Of a DNA stretch of 64,000 bases, positions 44,862 to 54,932 are shown in pieces; the stretch's first letter is position 1; every line of letters starts with the position of its first letter. Source of the DNA: Algoriphagus litoralis (GTDB lineage Bacteria > Bacteroidota > Bacteroidia > Cytophagales > Cyclobacteriaceae); contig NZ_QGOL01000011.1 in assembly GCF_003259255.1 (NCBI RefSeq), forward strand, positions 1 to 64,000, given 5' to 3'. The translations under genes were made by a program, and so were the position numbers. The notes under the pieces were generated by a model. It worked only from the letters and a program-made list of their open reading frames with translations. It was not told where the DNA came from and ran no database searches.

Positions 44862-44888
44862 ATCCTCAACAGCCCAATTAATAAATTC

Positions 44889-44927
44889 AAAACCCCTGCC
44901 TATTCATCATAAGCTGGGGTTTTGAGT
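44889..44927. terminator. Bidirectional terminator between hmgA and pafA
   Basis: Stem AAAACCCC/GGGGTTTT (44889-44896 with 44916-44923) between convergent genes. Confidence 0.65.
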
Positions 44928-44944
44928 TTTGTGTCAGGAAAAGA

Positions 44945-46579
44945 TCAATCGAGTACTTCTTTGATTGGGTGACCGGTGGTTCCGTTTGGCATTCGGGTTT
45001 TGAGGAGAATTGACAAAGTGGGAGCAATGTCAGTCACCGTGGTGTAAGTCGAGCTTTTTCCTGATTTTATCTTCCATCCATAAAATGCAATCGGTACATG
45101 GGTGTCATACGCATAGCCTGATCCATGCGTAGTACCACGCTGTCCGCCTGCAAGCCATGCTGGTTCCAAGACAAGCAATACATCGCCGGAAGCTTTGTGA
45201 TTGTATCCCATCTGGAGCAGGTGGGGGCGATTTTGGGTATATTCCTGATTTCGCATGTCAGCCGCTGTGTAGGCTTCTTTCACTCCTTTAAATCGAAGGG
45301 CAAAATCAGCAATGTCGCGCTGCATTTGAGCAAAGTCAATTTTCTTCTCTCGAGCCAAATCTTTGTTGAGGAATACCTGCTCGTTGGAGAAATTCAAAAT
45401 CCAGTTTCCTTCCCCATACATAGCCATCGCAAATCCCTTGAGTTGATTCATTACCATGCCGGAGTTGAAGTTTCCGGCAGGTACATTCTCACTGACCATA
45501 TAGGAAGGTACTTCAGCTACAGCATGATCTGCTGTAATGAATACCAGGTATTGATCCTTGCCCACTGTTTTGTCCAGGTACTCAAAAAGCTTGGCTAAAT
45601 CCTGATCCAATCTCAGGTAATTGTCTTCGATCTCAATGGATTGCGGACCGAATCGGTGCCCAATATAATCCGGACTGGAAAAACTCACCGCCAGAAAATC
45701 CGTCTCTCCGCGCTGTCCAAGTTTCTCGCCTTCGATGGCCGCCATCGCAAAGTCCAGCGTCAGTGAGTTTCCAAAAGGTGTCGAAGAAATCAATCCATAT
45801 CCACCGTTATCCGCCTTGAGTGAATCCAGATTGTAGGGGAAAGTAGGTGTGGTCTTGCCTACAAAAGGACCCTCAAAATCGTTGTTGTCTGCAATGCTAT
45901 TCGTGTAGGTTTTAATCGGATACAGTGTGTTCCAAGTCTGCTTCAAGTAATTGTCAGGAATTTTTTTGGAGTTGAATCCTGATACCCACTTCGGTAGACT
46001 CAATGAGTCGTAGTAATAAGTGGAGGTCATAAAATCACCCGTCATATCATCATACCAATAGGCATCTCCTGTATGTCCTGCCGGAAGGCTCGCCCCACGG
46101 TCTTTGATGGCAATACCGACTACTTTGGATCGCTTGGATGTGGCAAAACGCAACTCATCCGTGATCGTGGTGGTCAACATGTTCCTTGGACTGATCTGTC
46201 CATTTCCCGGAGTTCCAGCCACGTTGGTCACTGTGCTGTCTTCGGCACAATAGATCGCACGACCGAGTTGTTTTACATACCAGTTATTGGCAATGACTCC
46301 ATGTGTGGCAGGCGTGGTACCGGTATAGACAGAGGCGTGTCCGGGACCGGTGTAGGTTGGGATATAATTGTAGTGCCCATTGGTCATCATAAATCCCTGA
46401 TCGGTAAATCGCTTGAATCCACCTTCACCAAATCGATCACCAAATCGATAAAAGTATTCTTGCCTCATTTGATCCACAACAATGCCTACCACCAGTTTGG
46501 GTCTTTCTGTTTGGCTTTGTGCCAAAGCAAGGGTTTGAACTGCCGACAGCAGGAAAATCAGTGCAGCTAGTTTTCGCAT
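44945..46579 (-). CDS. pafA: PafA-type alkaline phosphatase
   Basis: A 544-residue exported phosphatase. Residues 1-21 are a signal peptide ending at ALAQ. It belongs to the alkaline-phosphatase superfamily with a Thr nucleophile in TYTGPGHASVYTGT, a Lys-x-Arg pair (IAIKDRGASLPAG) that binds phosphate monoesters in PafA, and zinc ligands in FITADHAVAEVPS and GTTHGSGYAYD. The Lys-Asp-Arg pair distinguishes it from phosphodiesterases of the fold. It probably scavenges phosphate from organic monoesters in the periplasm. Confidence 0.9.
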   Translation of the reverse strand: MRKLAALIFLLSAVQTLALAQSQTERPKLVVGIVVDQMRQEYFYRFGDRFGEGGFKRFTDQGFMMTNGHYNYIPTYTGPGHASVYTGTTPATHGVIANNWYVKQLGRAIYCAEDSTVTNVAGTPGNGQISPRNMLTTTITDELRFATSKRSKVVGIAIKDRGASLPAGHTGDAYWYDDMTGDFMTSTYYYDSLSLPKWVSGFNSKKIPDNYLKQTWNTLYPIKTYTNSIADNNDFEGPFVGKTTPTFPYNLDSLKADNGGYGLISSTPFGNSLTLDFAMAAIEGEKLGQRGETDFLAVSFSSPDYIGHRFGPQSIEIEDNYLRLDQDLAKLFEYLDKTVGKDQYLVFITADHAVAEVPSYMVSENVPAGNFNSGMVMNQLKGFAMAMYGEGNWILNFSNEQVFLNKDLAREKKIDFAQMQRDIADFALRFKGVKEAYTAADMRNQEYTQNRPHLLQMGYNHKASGDVLLVLEPAWLAGGQRGTTHGSGYAYDTHVPIAFYGWKIKSGKSSTYTTVTDIAPTLSILLKTRMPNGTTGHPIKEVLD

Positions 46580-46686
46580 GATAAAGTTAAATTTTTGCCA
46601 AAGATAAAGATATCCCTGTTTCACCGGATTAACACTTTGTTAAATCAACGAAATGATAGAGATTGACCGCTTTAAATTTCAATTGA

Positions 46687-48288
46687 ATGAAAAAACTACT
46701 ACTAGCTGCCTTTTGCTCACTTATGATCCTGAGTTCTGTACAAGCACAATCGTATTTTCAGGATGGGCTGTCCGCAGCTTTTCACAAAGAAAGGAGACAG
46801 GCACTCCGAAGTCTGATGCCTGCAAATAGTGTTGCTTTTATATTCACCAACCCTGTCAAAAACAGATCCAATGATGTTGATTTTATCTATCATCCGAATA
46901 CAGACTTTTTCTACCTGACAGGATTTAGAGAGCCCAATTCAGTGCTGGTTATTTTCAGTGAGATGCGTGATTTTGGCGATTTTTCTGCAAACGAAATTCT
47001 TTATGTGCAGGCGCGTGATCCGCAGGCCGAACAGTGGAATGGAAAAAGACTGGGAGTGGAGGGAGTGAAAGAGCTACTGGGTTTTGATCAGGTTTTTCTA
47101 AACACAGAATTTGGGAAAAATCCCGCCTTGGATCTTCAATCGTCTTCCAAAATTCTCTCATTCAATCTTGGCAAAAATCAAGAGGAAAGCAGTTCAAATG
47201 CTTCTTTGATCGCGATGATCAACGATTTCAAAAGTGACGTGCAATACCCTGAGGAGCTTTCGGAGGTCACCATGGAAATGTATGAACTCATCCGCGCAAC
47301 CGAGGTGGAAAATTCTGCCAATGTAGCGCAGGTGATCGGACGCTATCAGCGCGTCCATCCGGAGGTGCAGAATGATCCCATTCTTCAGGATTTTGTCCAG
47401 GCTGACTCTCCCGAAAAGCGAATGGCCTTAAAAAAGCAAATACCCGATCCAAAGCTTGACATAACTACGCTACCGAAAATCATGGATCAGCTGCGGGAAG
47501 TAAAATCAGCAGAGGAAATTTCGCTTTTGACAAAAGCAATAAAAATCTCCGCTGTCGGGCAGATTGAAGTCATGAAAGCTGCTGCTGTCGGGATGTCTGA
47601 GCGGGAGATTCAGGGGATTCACGAATTTATCTACAAGCGATACGGTGCCGAAGGGCTCGGCTACCCTTCCATCGTGGGTGGTGGAAATAACGGATGTATT
47701 CTTCACTACATCGAAAATGACCTCAAAAGTGTCGATCAGCGCCTTTTATTGATGGATCTGGGTGCGGAGTGGAGAGGATACACTGCTGATGTGACTCGGA
47801 CGATTCCGATCAGCGGCACCTTTAATCAGGAGGAAAAAGCAATCTATGAATTGGTTTCCAAAGCTCAGGAAGCAGGAATAGCGCTATGTAAAGCAGGGAC
47901 GGATTTTTCAGAAATCGGACATGTGACCCGTCAAATCATTAATGAAGGTCTAGCCGAACTCGGGATAATCAAGCGAGGAGAGCGCCACAACTATTTTCCT
48001 CACGGGACTTCCCATCATTTGGGTTTGGATGTGCATGATCGCGGTGGCTACGGCAAGCTCAAAGAGGGCATGGTGCTGACCGTTGAGCCGGGTATCTACA
48101 TTCCTGAAGGAAGCAATTGCGATAAAAAATGGTGGGGAATCGCGGTGAGAATCGAAGATGACATTCTGGTCACTGCAGCTGGGCCGCTCAATCTTTCTGC
48201 TGATGCCCCAAGGACTGTTGCCGCCATTGAGGAAATGATGCGAATCCCCAGTATTCTCCAAAACTGGGCTCTTCCTGAGATTGATTGA
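46687..48288 (+). CDS. Secreted aminopeptidase P family protein (M24)
   Basis: A 533-residue exported metallopeptidase cleaving Xaa-Pro bonds. Residues 1-20 are a signal peptide. The N-terminal creatinase-like domain is followed by an M24 catalytic domain with the five metal ligands: Asp and Asp in GYTADVTRTIP, His in SHHLGLDVHD, Glu in LTVEPGIYIPEG and Glu in VRIEDDILVT. All are intact, so it should be active. Reads divergently from pafA. Confidence 0.92.
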   Translation: MKKLLLAAFCSLMILSSVQAQSYFQDGLSAAFHKERRQALRSLMPANSVAFIFTNPVKNRSNDVDFIYHPNTDFFYLTGFREPNSVLVIFSEMRDFGDFSANEILYVQARDPQAEQWNGKRLGVEGVKELLGFDQVFLNTEFGKNPALDLQSSSKILSFNLGKNQEESSSNASLIAMINDFKSDVQYPEELSEVTMEMYELIRATEVENSANVAQVIGRYQRVHPEVQNDPILQDFVQADSPEKRMALKKQIPDPKLDITTLPKIMDQLREVKSAEEISLLTKAIKISAVGQIEVMKAAAVGMSEREIQGIHEFIYKRYGAEGLGYPSIVGGGNNGCILHYIENDLKSVDQRLLLMDLGAEWRGYTADVTRTIPISGTFNQEEKAIYELVSKAQEAGIALCKAGTDFSEIGHVTRQIINEGLAELGIIKRGERHNYFPHGTSHHLGLDVHDRGGYGKLKEGMVLTVEPGIYIPEGSNCDKKWWGIAVRIEDDILVTAAGPLNLSADAPRTVAAIEEMMRIPSILQNWALPEID

Positions 48289-48392
48289 TACAGGATCACG
48301 ACTGGTTTTGATGTTTTTGAAAAGTGATCATCGCTTAAACCTAAATTTGGCTTACCTCATCCTATTTCCCGATTCTTCGCTAGCTTTATCCA

Positions 48393-50096
48393 ATGCAAAA
48401 AACCACTGACTCTAGACTTTTAGGCCTTTTTCTGCTTGTTTTAGGCCTTTTTATCCAGGTCCACTCATCCTTTGCTCAAAGTGCATATATTCCCTATGAC
48501 AGGGAATACTACCATAAGGTGGATCGATACGAGATTTTGCAGGGCGGGAACAACCCGTTTTTCAACACAGGATATAAGCCGTATCGGAGGGATATTCTTG
48601 CGAAATATTTGGATAGCCTTGCCGAAAACCCGGAGGTAATTCGCTCCAAAGCCGATCAGTTTAATCTTGACTACCTCAGTCAGGACAATTGGGAGTTTTC
48701 GGAGCGGGAGATTCCAGAATCCAAAAAACCGTTTTTGAAATCGCTCTACCGAAGACCGGGAGATTTTGCACACTACGAAGGAGAAGATTTTGGGATTCAC
48801 CTGAGTCCGGTTCTCTACCTCAGTGGCGGTACTGAAACAGACAACGATCGAAATCCCGCCAGACTGGCCCGAGGGCTGGTTCTCCGTGGATCGGTGGACA
48901 AAAAGGTGGGTTTCTATACCTATCTGACTACTTCTGAGGTTTTCTTTCCAAGTTGGGTGAAAAGCTATGCCGAGAATAACGGTGCCGTGCCGGGTGAAGG
49001 ATTTTGGAAGGAATACCAAGAAGAGGGCTACAACTATTTCTCCGCTTTGGGACATGTCTCTTTTCAAGTGACCAAGCACATTGAAATCCAGGCAGGTCAT
49101 GATCGAAATTTCGCGGGGGAAGGATACAGATCATTTCAGATTTCAGACTTTTCCAATCCGTACATGTTTGTGAAGTTCAATACCAAAGTGTGGAAGTTTC
49201 AACTGACCAATCTTTGGACACAAATGACTGCGGATGTCTTTTACGACCGGGGAAGGCCGACAGATGGGCGCTATCCTCAGAAATATTTTGCCTACAATCG
49301 CCTCGGATTCAATGTCGGGAAGAACCTCAATCTTGGCTTTTTCTCCTCAGTCATGACCGACAAGATCAATTTCAACTATTTCAATCCGTTCATTTTCCTC
49401 CGCTGGGTGGAGCAGCAGCAGGGTACTCCTGACAAAGTCATGCTGGGCCTGGATGCGAAATGGATTTTCACACCTGGCATGGAGCTTTATGGACAGTTTG
49501 CACTGGATGAATTTGTCTTTACCGAATTCTTTGAAATCGACGGAGAGGGTTCCAAGCGAAACAAGTATGGGGCACAGCTTGGCTACAAATACATCAATGT
49601 CCTAGGCGTGAATAACCTGGATTTTCAACTGGAATGGAATCAGGCCCGACCATACACCTTTCAGGAAAAGGTGGATTATCAATCCTATTCCAATTGGAAT
49701 ACACCGCTCACTCACCCAAGAGGGGCAAATTTCCGGGAGTTCGTTGGGATATTCAGGTACCAACCGCTTCCAAAGCTCGATTTGAATCTGACAGCATTCT
49801 ACCAGTATTTTGGAGCAGATGAAAATGCAGAGACCAATTGGGGAGGGGATGTGCTGAAGAATAGACTGGAAGGAAGCCCAACAGGACTTTTCGGAAACTT
49901 CATCGGTCAAGGTGTAGAAAATCAAGTCGTCCAGACGAATCTGACAGCTTCCTATATGCTAAAGCATAATTTCTTTATCGATGCTGCGCACACTTTCAGG
50001 AGGAGGACTGCTCAGGATTTGGATGCTCCGGTCAGCAGTCACTACCTGCAGCTGGCCTTCCGCTGGAACTTTGTCCGCCCGGACTTCAACTATTGA
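48393..50096 (+). CDS. Capsule assembly Wzi/RemB-like outer-membrane protein
   Basis: A 567-residue exported barrel protein. Residues 1-29 are a signal peptide ending in SFAQ. The body has many amphipathic aromatic strands (such as FWKEYQEEGYNYFSALG and IEIQAGHDRNFAGEGYRSF) and ends with Phe-Asn-Tyr, typical of an outer-membrane barrel. It matches the Wzi capsule-assembly family; the Flavobacterium relative RemB is linked to gliding. Either a surface polysaccharide anchor or a motility protein is possible. Followed 59 bp later by an ABC exporter. Confidence 0.82.
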   Translation: MQKTTDSRLLGLFLLVLGLFIQVHSSFAQSAYIPYDREYYHKVDRYEILQGGNNPFFNTGYKPYRRDILAKYLDSLAENPEVIRSKADQFNLDYLSQDNWEFSEREIPESKKPFLKSLYRRPGDFAHYEGEDFGIHLSPVLYLSGGTETDNDRNPARLARGLVLRGSVDKKVGFYTYLTTSEVFFPSWVKSYAENNGAVPGEGFWKEYQEEGYNYFSALGHVSFQVTKHIEIQAGHDRNFAGEGYRSFQISDFSNPYMFVKFNTKVWKFQLTNLWTQMTADVFYDRGRPTDGRYPQKYFAYNRLGFNVGKNLNLGFFSSVMTDKINFNYFNPFIFLRWVEQQQGTPDKVMLGLDAKWIFTPGMELYGQFALDEFVFTEFFEIDGEGSKRNKYGAQLGYKYINVLGVNNLDFQLEWNQARPYTFQEKVDYQSYSNWNTPLTHPRGANFREFVGIFRYQPLPKLDLNLTAFYQYFGADENAETNWGGDVLKNRLEGSPTGLFGNFIGQGVENQVVQTNLTASYMLKHNFFIDAAHTFRRRTAQDLDAPVSSHYLQLAFRWNFVRPDFNY

Positions 50097-50155
50097 AAGA
50101 AACCTGTGCCGGCAATTTTGCGTAACTTGCAGGCCGATTCATTTTCGATCTTTAG

Positions 50156-51988
50156 ATGCAAACCTACCTTAGAATCCTGTCCTATGCTCGACCATTTGGC
50201 AAATTCGTCCCTACCTATATCGTCTACACACTCTTTTCCATCATTTTTGGGCTGGTAAATTTCACCCTGCTCAAGCCGCTTTTTGATGTGATTTTTGAGC
50301 AAGTAGATCCTGAGTCACTAGAGAAATTCAGAACGTTACCCTCTTTCTCATTTTCCATTGAATACTTCACAGGATTATTTAATCACTATTTCTTAACAGT
50401 CCGCGATACGTATGGAAAGATGGGGACCCTGTTTTTCGTCTGCATCATTATTGTTTTTTCGGTCTTTCTGTCCAATTTATTTACCTATCTGTCTGGAGTT
50501 GTTTTGGCAAAAGTCCGCGCTACGGTCATCAAAGGCATGCGGATGGATATTTTCCAAAAAGTAGGTAGCCTACACATCGGCTACTTTTCCAATGAGCGAA
50601 AGGGAGACCTGATGTCCAAGATGACCAATGATGTACAGGAAGTGGAAAACACCATCGTGCAGTCCCTGCGAGTGGTATTTCGGGAGCCGGCTACGATTAT
50701 CCTGTACTTTTCGGTTCTTTTTTTCATGTCAGTCAAGCTGACGCTGTTTACGATAATGATCATCCCGATATCAGGAGCTATCATCGGTGGCATCACGCGA
50801 AGACTGAAGAAAAAAGCGGTTCAAAGTCAGCAGTCACTTGGTCGGATCGTCAATATTTTGGATGAAACGCTTGGTGGAATGCGTGTGATCAAAGCTTTCA
50901 ATGCGGAGCGGTTTATCGGAGAAAAGTTTGATCAGGAGACGGACTACTACTCCAGAGTCAACGTAAGTATGGCCAGGAAAAACGAGCTGGCATCGCCCAT
51001 TTCACAATTTCTAGGCGTGAGTGTAGTAGCTGGAATTTTAGTGTATGGAGGAAGTCTGGTCCTCAGTGGCGAGTCTGACCTGAGCGCGTCTGATTTTATT
51101 ACCTACATCATTATTTTCACACAAGTATTGAATCCTGCCAAGGAGATTTCCCGTGCAGTATCTAGTATTCAGCGAGGAATCGCCTCAGCGGAGCGTATTT
51201 TCGAAGTAGTGGATACCCAAAGTCAAATCAAAACTCCAAGCCAACCGAAGCCGATCTCAGATTTCAAAAATTCAATCGAATTCAAGGACGTATCCTTCGC
51301 TTACGAAGACAAGCTGGTTCTGAAAGACATTAATTTCAGCTTGCAAAAAGGAAAGACCATTGCTTTGGTGGGGCCATCTGGTGGAGGAAAGTCGACATTG
51401 GCTGATTTGGTGCCTCGATTTTACGATCCTTCCTCAGGCGGAATATATTTGGATGGCACTGATCTCAGGGATTTTTCCCCTGCTCAGCTTCGAAGTCTGA
51501 TGGGAATAGTGACTCAGGAGTCAATCCTCTTCAATGACACGGTGTTCAACAACATTGCTTTTGGCATCGAGCATGCCAGCGAAGCGCAAGTCATCGAAGC
51601 TGCCAAGATCGCCAACGCCCATGGATTCATTTCTTCCCTCGAAAATGGATACCAAACTTCCATCGGGGAGCGGGGATCGAAACTCTCCGGAGGGCAGCGA
51701 CAGCGATTGAGTATTGCAAGAGCGGTATTGAAAAATCCTCCAATTCTGATTTTGGATGAAGCGACTTCTGCGTTGGATTCTGAGTCCGAACTCTTGGTGC
51801 AGGAGGCGCTAACCAAGTTGATGACGAATCGGACGACCTTGGTAATTGCGCACCGACTCAGTACGATTCAGCACGCGGATGAGATTCTAGTCATAGAAAA
51901 AGGCGAAATCGTCCAGCGTGGTTCACATACAGACCTGATGCTGGTGGACGGTCTTTATCAAAAGCTTTCCAGTATTCAGTCAGTTTGA
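50156..51988 (+). CDS. ABC transporter, fused permease-ATPase (MsbA-like exporter)
   Basis: A 610-residue half-transporter. An N-terminal domain of about six membrane helices (residues 15-325) with the coupling segment HIGYFSNERKGDLMSKMTND is followed by an ATPase with Walker A GPSGGGKSTLADL, signature LSGGQRQRLSIARAV and Walker B ILILDEATSALD. Homodimers of this type export lipids such as lipid A-core (MsbA) or drugs. Located after the Wzi-like gene, so a role in envelope biogenesis is plausible. Confidence 0.92.
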   Translation: MQTYLRILSYARPFGKFVPTYIVYTLFSIIFGLVNFTLLKPLFDVIFEQVDPESLEKFRTLPSFSFSIEYFTGLFNHYFLTVRDTYGKMGTLFFVCIIIVFSVFLSNLFTYLSGVVLAKVRATVIKGMRMDIFQKVGSLHIGYFSNERKGDLMSKMTNDVQEVENTIVQSLRVVFREPATIILYFSVLFFMSVKLTLFTIMIIPISGAIIGGITRRLKKKAVQSQQSLGRIVNILDETLGGMRVIKAFNAERFIGEKFDQETDYYSRVNVSMARKNELASPISQFLGVSVVAGILVYGGSLVLSGESDLSASDFITYIIIFTQVLNPAKEISRAVSSIQRGIASAERIFEVVDTQSQIKTPSQPKPISDFKNSIEFKDVSFAYEDKLVLKDINFSLQKGKTIALVGPSGGGKSTLADLVPRFYDPSSGGIYLDGTDLRDFSPAQLRSLMGIVTQESILFNDTVFNNIAFGIEHASEAQVIEAAKIANAHGFISSLENGYQTSIGERGSKLSGGQRQRLSIARAVLKNPPILILDEATSALDSESELLVQEALTKLMTNRTTLVIAHRLSTIQHADEILVIEKGEIVQRGSHTDLMLVDGLYQKLSSIQSV

Positions 51989-52019
51989 TTAAATTAGAGA
52001 ACATATTAATTTGAATTTT

Positions 52020-52388
52020 ATGAAAAACATAGCCAAATACCTTCAACTTACAGTTTTGGTATTCTTTGTCTTATTCCTGATTTTCTTCATCTCATTTGAC
52101 ATGTTTGGAAAGATGTTTGGGATGGATCCATTGACTCCTGAATCTATGGTAAAAGTTTTCTTGACAGGGTTTATATTGTTTTTAGCAGCGTGGGGAGCAG
52201 TCCTCATTCACAACAGCAATCAAAACGATACCATCAAAAAAATGCAGCAGGAGATGAATGGCCTAAAGGCCAAAATTTATGATTTTGAGCATCCCAAAGT
52301 CACAGAGCCGAAAAAGCCCGTTCCGCAAAAAAATCAGGAAGATAGTACTGGCAATCTCCGCCCAAGACAAAATTTCACGGATCAATAA
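52020..52388 (+). CDS. Small membrane protein of unknown function
   Basis: A 122-residue protein from the ATG at 52020. Two hydrophobic segments (about residues 8-28 and 45-65) are followed by a coiled-coil-like NQNDTIKKMQQEMNGLKAKI and a Lys/Pro/Gln-rich tail. It starts 31 bp after the ABC exporter and is probably co-transcribed with it. No recognised domain. Confidence 0.65.
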   Translation: MKNIAKYLQLTVLVFFVLFLIFFISFDMFGKMFGMDPLTPESMVKVFLTGFILFLAAWGAVLIHNSNQNDTIKKMQQEMNGLKAKIYDFEHPKVTEPKKPVPQKNQEDSTGNLRPRQNFTDQ

Positions 52389-52416
52389 AGATTTAATTTT
52401 CACAATCCAGTATATT

Positions 52417-52442
52417 AAGGAGACCAAACGTCTCCTTTTTTT
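52417..52442 (+). terminator. Terminator before yifB
   Basis: 8-bp stem AAGGAGAC/GTCTCCTT with a 5-base loop and a T-run. Confidence 0.85.
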
Positions 52443-52451
52443 ATTTCAACT

Positions 52452-53990
52452 ATGGTAGCAAAAACTTTTGGAAGTGCTGTTTCGGGTGTAGATGCCAACC
52501 TGATCACCATCGAGGTGAATGTCGGACAGGGCACAAGCTTTTTTATGGTAGGTCTGCCCGACTCGGCTGTCAAGGAATCACAGCAGCGTGTAGAATCTGC
52601 CCTGAAGTATTTCAATTACCGAATGCCCCGGCAAAAAGTGGTGATCAACCTGGCTCCAGCCGATATCCGTAAGGAAGGCTCTGCTTACGACCTTCCGATC
52701 GCGATGGGAATCCTGCAGGCTTCGGAACAGGTGATTTTCCCCGAACTGGAGCGCTATGTCATCATGGGTGAGCTGTCGCTTGATGGGAACCTCAGGCCAA
52801 TCAAAGGCGTGCTGCCTATAGCCATTGAGGCCCGCAAGAGGGGCTTTAAGGGATTTATCCTTCCTCTGGAGAATGCCAAGGAGGCTTCGATCGTCAACAA
52901 TATCGACATCATCGGGGTAGAGACGCTCGATCAGGCGGTGGATTTCCTTCAGGGAAACCTGCAAATCGAGCCATTGGTCACAGACACTCGTGAGATCTTT
53001 TACCATTCCCTTGATGAAAATGAGTTTGATTTTGCCGATGTACAAGGACAGGAAAATATCAAGCGGGCCATGGAGATCGCTGCCGCAGGTGGGCATAATG
53101 TTATCATGATAGGTCCTCCCGGTGCCGGCAAAACCATGCTTGCCAAGCGGCTGCCTTCTATTTTGCCACCGCTTTCGCTGCAGGAGGCGCTGGAGACGAC
53201 CAAGATTCACTCTGTGGCGGGAAAACTTGGGAGAAATGGTTCGCTTCTCGCACAGCGTCCCTTCCGCTCGCCACATCATACGATCTCCGATGTGGCTTTG
53301 GTGGGTGGAGGAGGAAATCCCCAGCCGGGAGAAATCTCCCTGGCTCACAATGGAGTCTTGTTTCTGGACGAACTGCCGGAGTTCAAGCGAACGGTGCTTG
53401 AAGTCATGCGCCAGCCATTGGAAGAGCGCAAAGTCACCATCTCCAGAGCCAAAGTCTCTGTGGACTATCCAGCCAACTTTATGCTGATTGCCAGCATGAA
53501 TCCCTGCCCCTGCGGCTATTACAATCATCCCGAGAAGGAATGCGTCTGTGGTCCCGGCATCGTGCAGCGCTACCTGAATAAGGTCAGCGGACCGCTACTG
53601 GACCGGATCGACTTGCATGTGGAAGTCACCCCGGTAAAGTTTGACGAGATGACCTCTACCCGCAAAAGCGAATCCAGCAAGGCTATCCGGGAGCGGGTCA
53701 TTCTGGGCCGAGAGCGACAGCGCGAACGCTTCCAAAATAATCCTGAAGTCTACTGCAACGCCATGATGCCCTCGCATATGGTGAAGGAAATCTGCCAGAT
53801 CAACGAAGCCGGCAAAGCCCTGCTCAAGACTGCCATGGAGCGGCTAGGTCTATCCGCCCGAGCATATGATCGCATTCTCAAAGTGGCCCGCACCATCGCC
53901 GATATCTCCGGCGCCGAGGCGATCAAGGTTGAGCACCTGGCCGAAGCGATTCAGTACAGAAGTCTGGATCGAGAAGGCTGGGCAGGGTAG
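52452..53990 (+). CDS. comM: YifB/ComM family AAA+ Mg-chelatase-like ATPase
   Basis: A 512-residue AAA+ helicase-like protein. An N-terminal Lon-like fold (about 1-180) is followed by an AAA domain with Walker A GPPGAGKTMLAKRLPS, Walker B-region LAHNGVLFLDELPEF, a zinc-binding insert (NPCPCGYYNHPEKECVCG) and a C-terminal Mg-chelatase domain. In competent bacteria ComM (YifB) drives branch migration during integration of foreign DNA. No other competence gene is here. Mrr follows within 10 bp. Confidence 0.95.
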   Translation: MVAKTFGSAVSGVDANLITIEVNVGQGTSFFMVGLPDSAVKESQQRVESALKYFNYRMPRQKVVINLAPADIRKEGSAYDLPIAMGILQASEQVIFPELERYVIMGELSLDGNLRPIKGVLPIAIEARKRGFKGFILPLENAKEASIVNNIDIIGVETLDQAVDFLQGNLQIEPLVTDTREIFYHSLDENEFDFADVQGQENIKRAMEIAAAGGHNVIMIGPPGAGKTMLAKRLPSILPPLSLQEALETTKIHSVAGKLGRNGSLLAQRPFRSPHHTISDVALVGGGGNPQPGEISLAHNGVLFLDELPEFKRTVLEVMRQPLEERKVTISRAKVSVDYPANFMLIASMNPCPCGYYNHPEKECVCGPGIVQRYLNKVSGPLLDRIDLHVEVTPVKFDEMTSTRKSESSKAIRERVILGRERQRERFQNNPEVYCNAMMPSHMVKEICQINEAGKALLKTAMERLGLSARAYDRILKVARTIADISGAEAIKVEHLAEAIQYRSLDREGWAG

Positions 53991-54000
53991 GGAATTAGGA

Positions 54001-54903
54001 ATGAATAATTCAAAATTTAAAATGAAAGAAATACCCAAATTCCACGAGACATTTAACCCAATTTTGGAAGTTCTAAGAGATGGAAATCCTATTCATCATC
54101 GAGATTTGATTAAATCAGTAGTTCAAAAATATTATTTAGATCTCCCCAAAGATTTACTGGATGAAAAAACAAAAAGCGGTGAAATACTAATCGAAAATAG
54201 AATTGCTTGGGGGAAATCCTATCTAAAGAAAGGAGGATACATTCATTACCCAAAAAGAGGAATAGTCCAAATTTCAGAAAAAGGACTCAGTCAAATTGGA
54301 AATTTAAAGCTGAGAGACATTGAGGCAGAAAGTGGCCTTTTTGATTTCTATTCTGAAGAAAAATCAAAAGGAATTACAAAAGAAACCGAAATAAAATCCT
54401 CAACACCACAAGATTTAATTGATCGCGGAATTATTGAATTAGAGAATCAAGTAAAATCTGACTTATTGGAAAAGTTAAAGTCGATTGATCCATATTACTT
54501 TGAAAAAGTCGTTCTCAAACTTTTCAAGAAGATGGGATATGGTGATTTTTTGGAGACTCCAAAATCAGGTGATGGGGGAATTGACGGGATTATAAATGAA
54601 GACAAACTAGGACTTAATAAAATCTATATTCAAGCTAAAAGATTTGATTCTAATAAAGTAAGAGAAAAAGATATAAGGAATTTTATTGGAGCAATGAGCG
54701 GTGATACCTCAAAAGGAATTTTTGTAACTACTTCAGAATTTGACAAAGGAGCTATCGAAAAAGCAAAATTTGCTCATCATAATATCATTTTAATTGATGG
54801 TGAAAGGCTAGTTACTTTGATGCATGAATATGAAGTAGGGGTCCAAATCAAATCAACTTATATGGTTAAAGAACTTGATGAGGATTTTTTCGAAGGGCAA
54901 TGA
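54001..54903 (+). CDS. mrr: Mrr-type restriction endonuclease
   Basis: A 300-residue predicted type IV restriction enzyme. The N-terminal winged-helix Mrr_N (about 1-95, PIHHRDLIKSVVQKYYLDLP) is followed by the Mrr catalytic domain (about 145-285) with its PD-(D/E)xK motif GDGGIDGI..IYIQAKRF and RNFIGAMSGDTSKGIFVTT. I chose the ATG at 54001, 10 bp after the yifB stop; a longer frame upstream runs inside yifB. The gene and the next are visibly more AT-rich than yifB, pointing to acquisition. Confidence 0.88.
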   Translation: MNNSKFKMKEIPKFHETFNPILEVLRDGNPIHHRDLIKSVVQKYYLDLPKDLLDEKTKSGEILIENRIAWGKSYLKKGGYIHYPKRGIVQISEKGLSQIGNLKLRDIEAESGLFDFYSEEKSKGITKETEIKSSTPQDLIDRGIIELENQVKSDLLEKLKSIDPYYFEKVVLKLFKKMGYGDFLETPKSGDGGIDGIINEDKLGLNKIYIQAKRFDSNKVREKDIRNFIGAMSGDTSKGIFVTTSEFDKGAIEKAKFAHHNIILIDGERLVTLMHEYEVGVQIKSTYMVKELDEDFFEGQ

Positions 54904-54932
54904 CAATTAAGATAAATTCAACAAGTTGAAAA

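Noticed and set aside
52578..53528. 316-codon minus-strand frame inside yifB
   Set aside because: Shadow of the strongly conserved YifB coding sequence; no recognisable domain or start context.
53866..54000. 45-residue N-terminal extension of Mrr
   Set aside because: It lies wholly within the end of yifB in another frame and looks like random sequence; ATG at 54001 matches the Mrr_N start.
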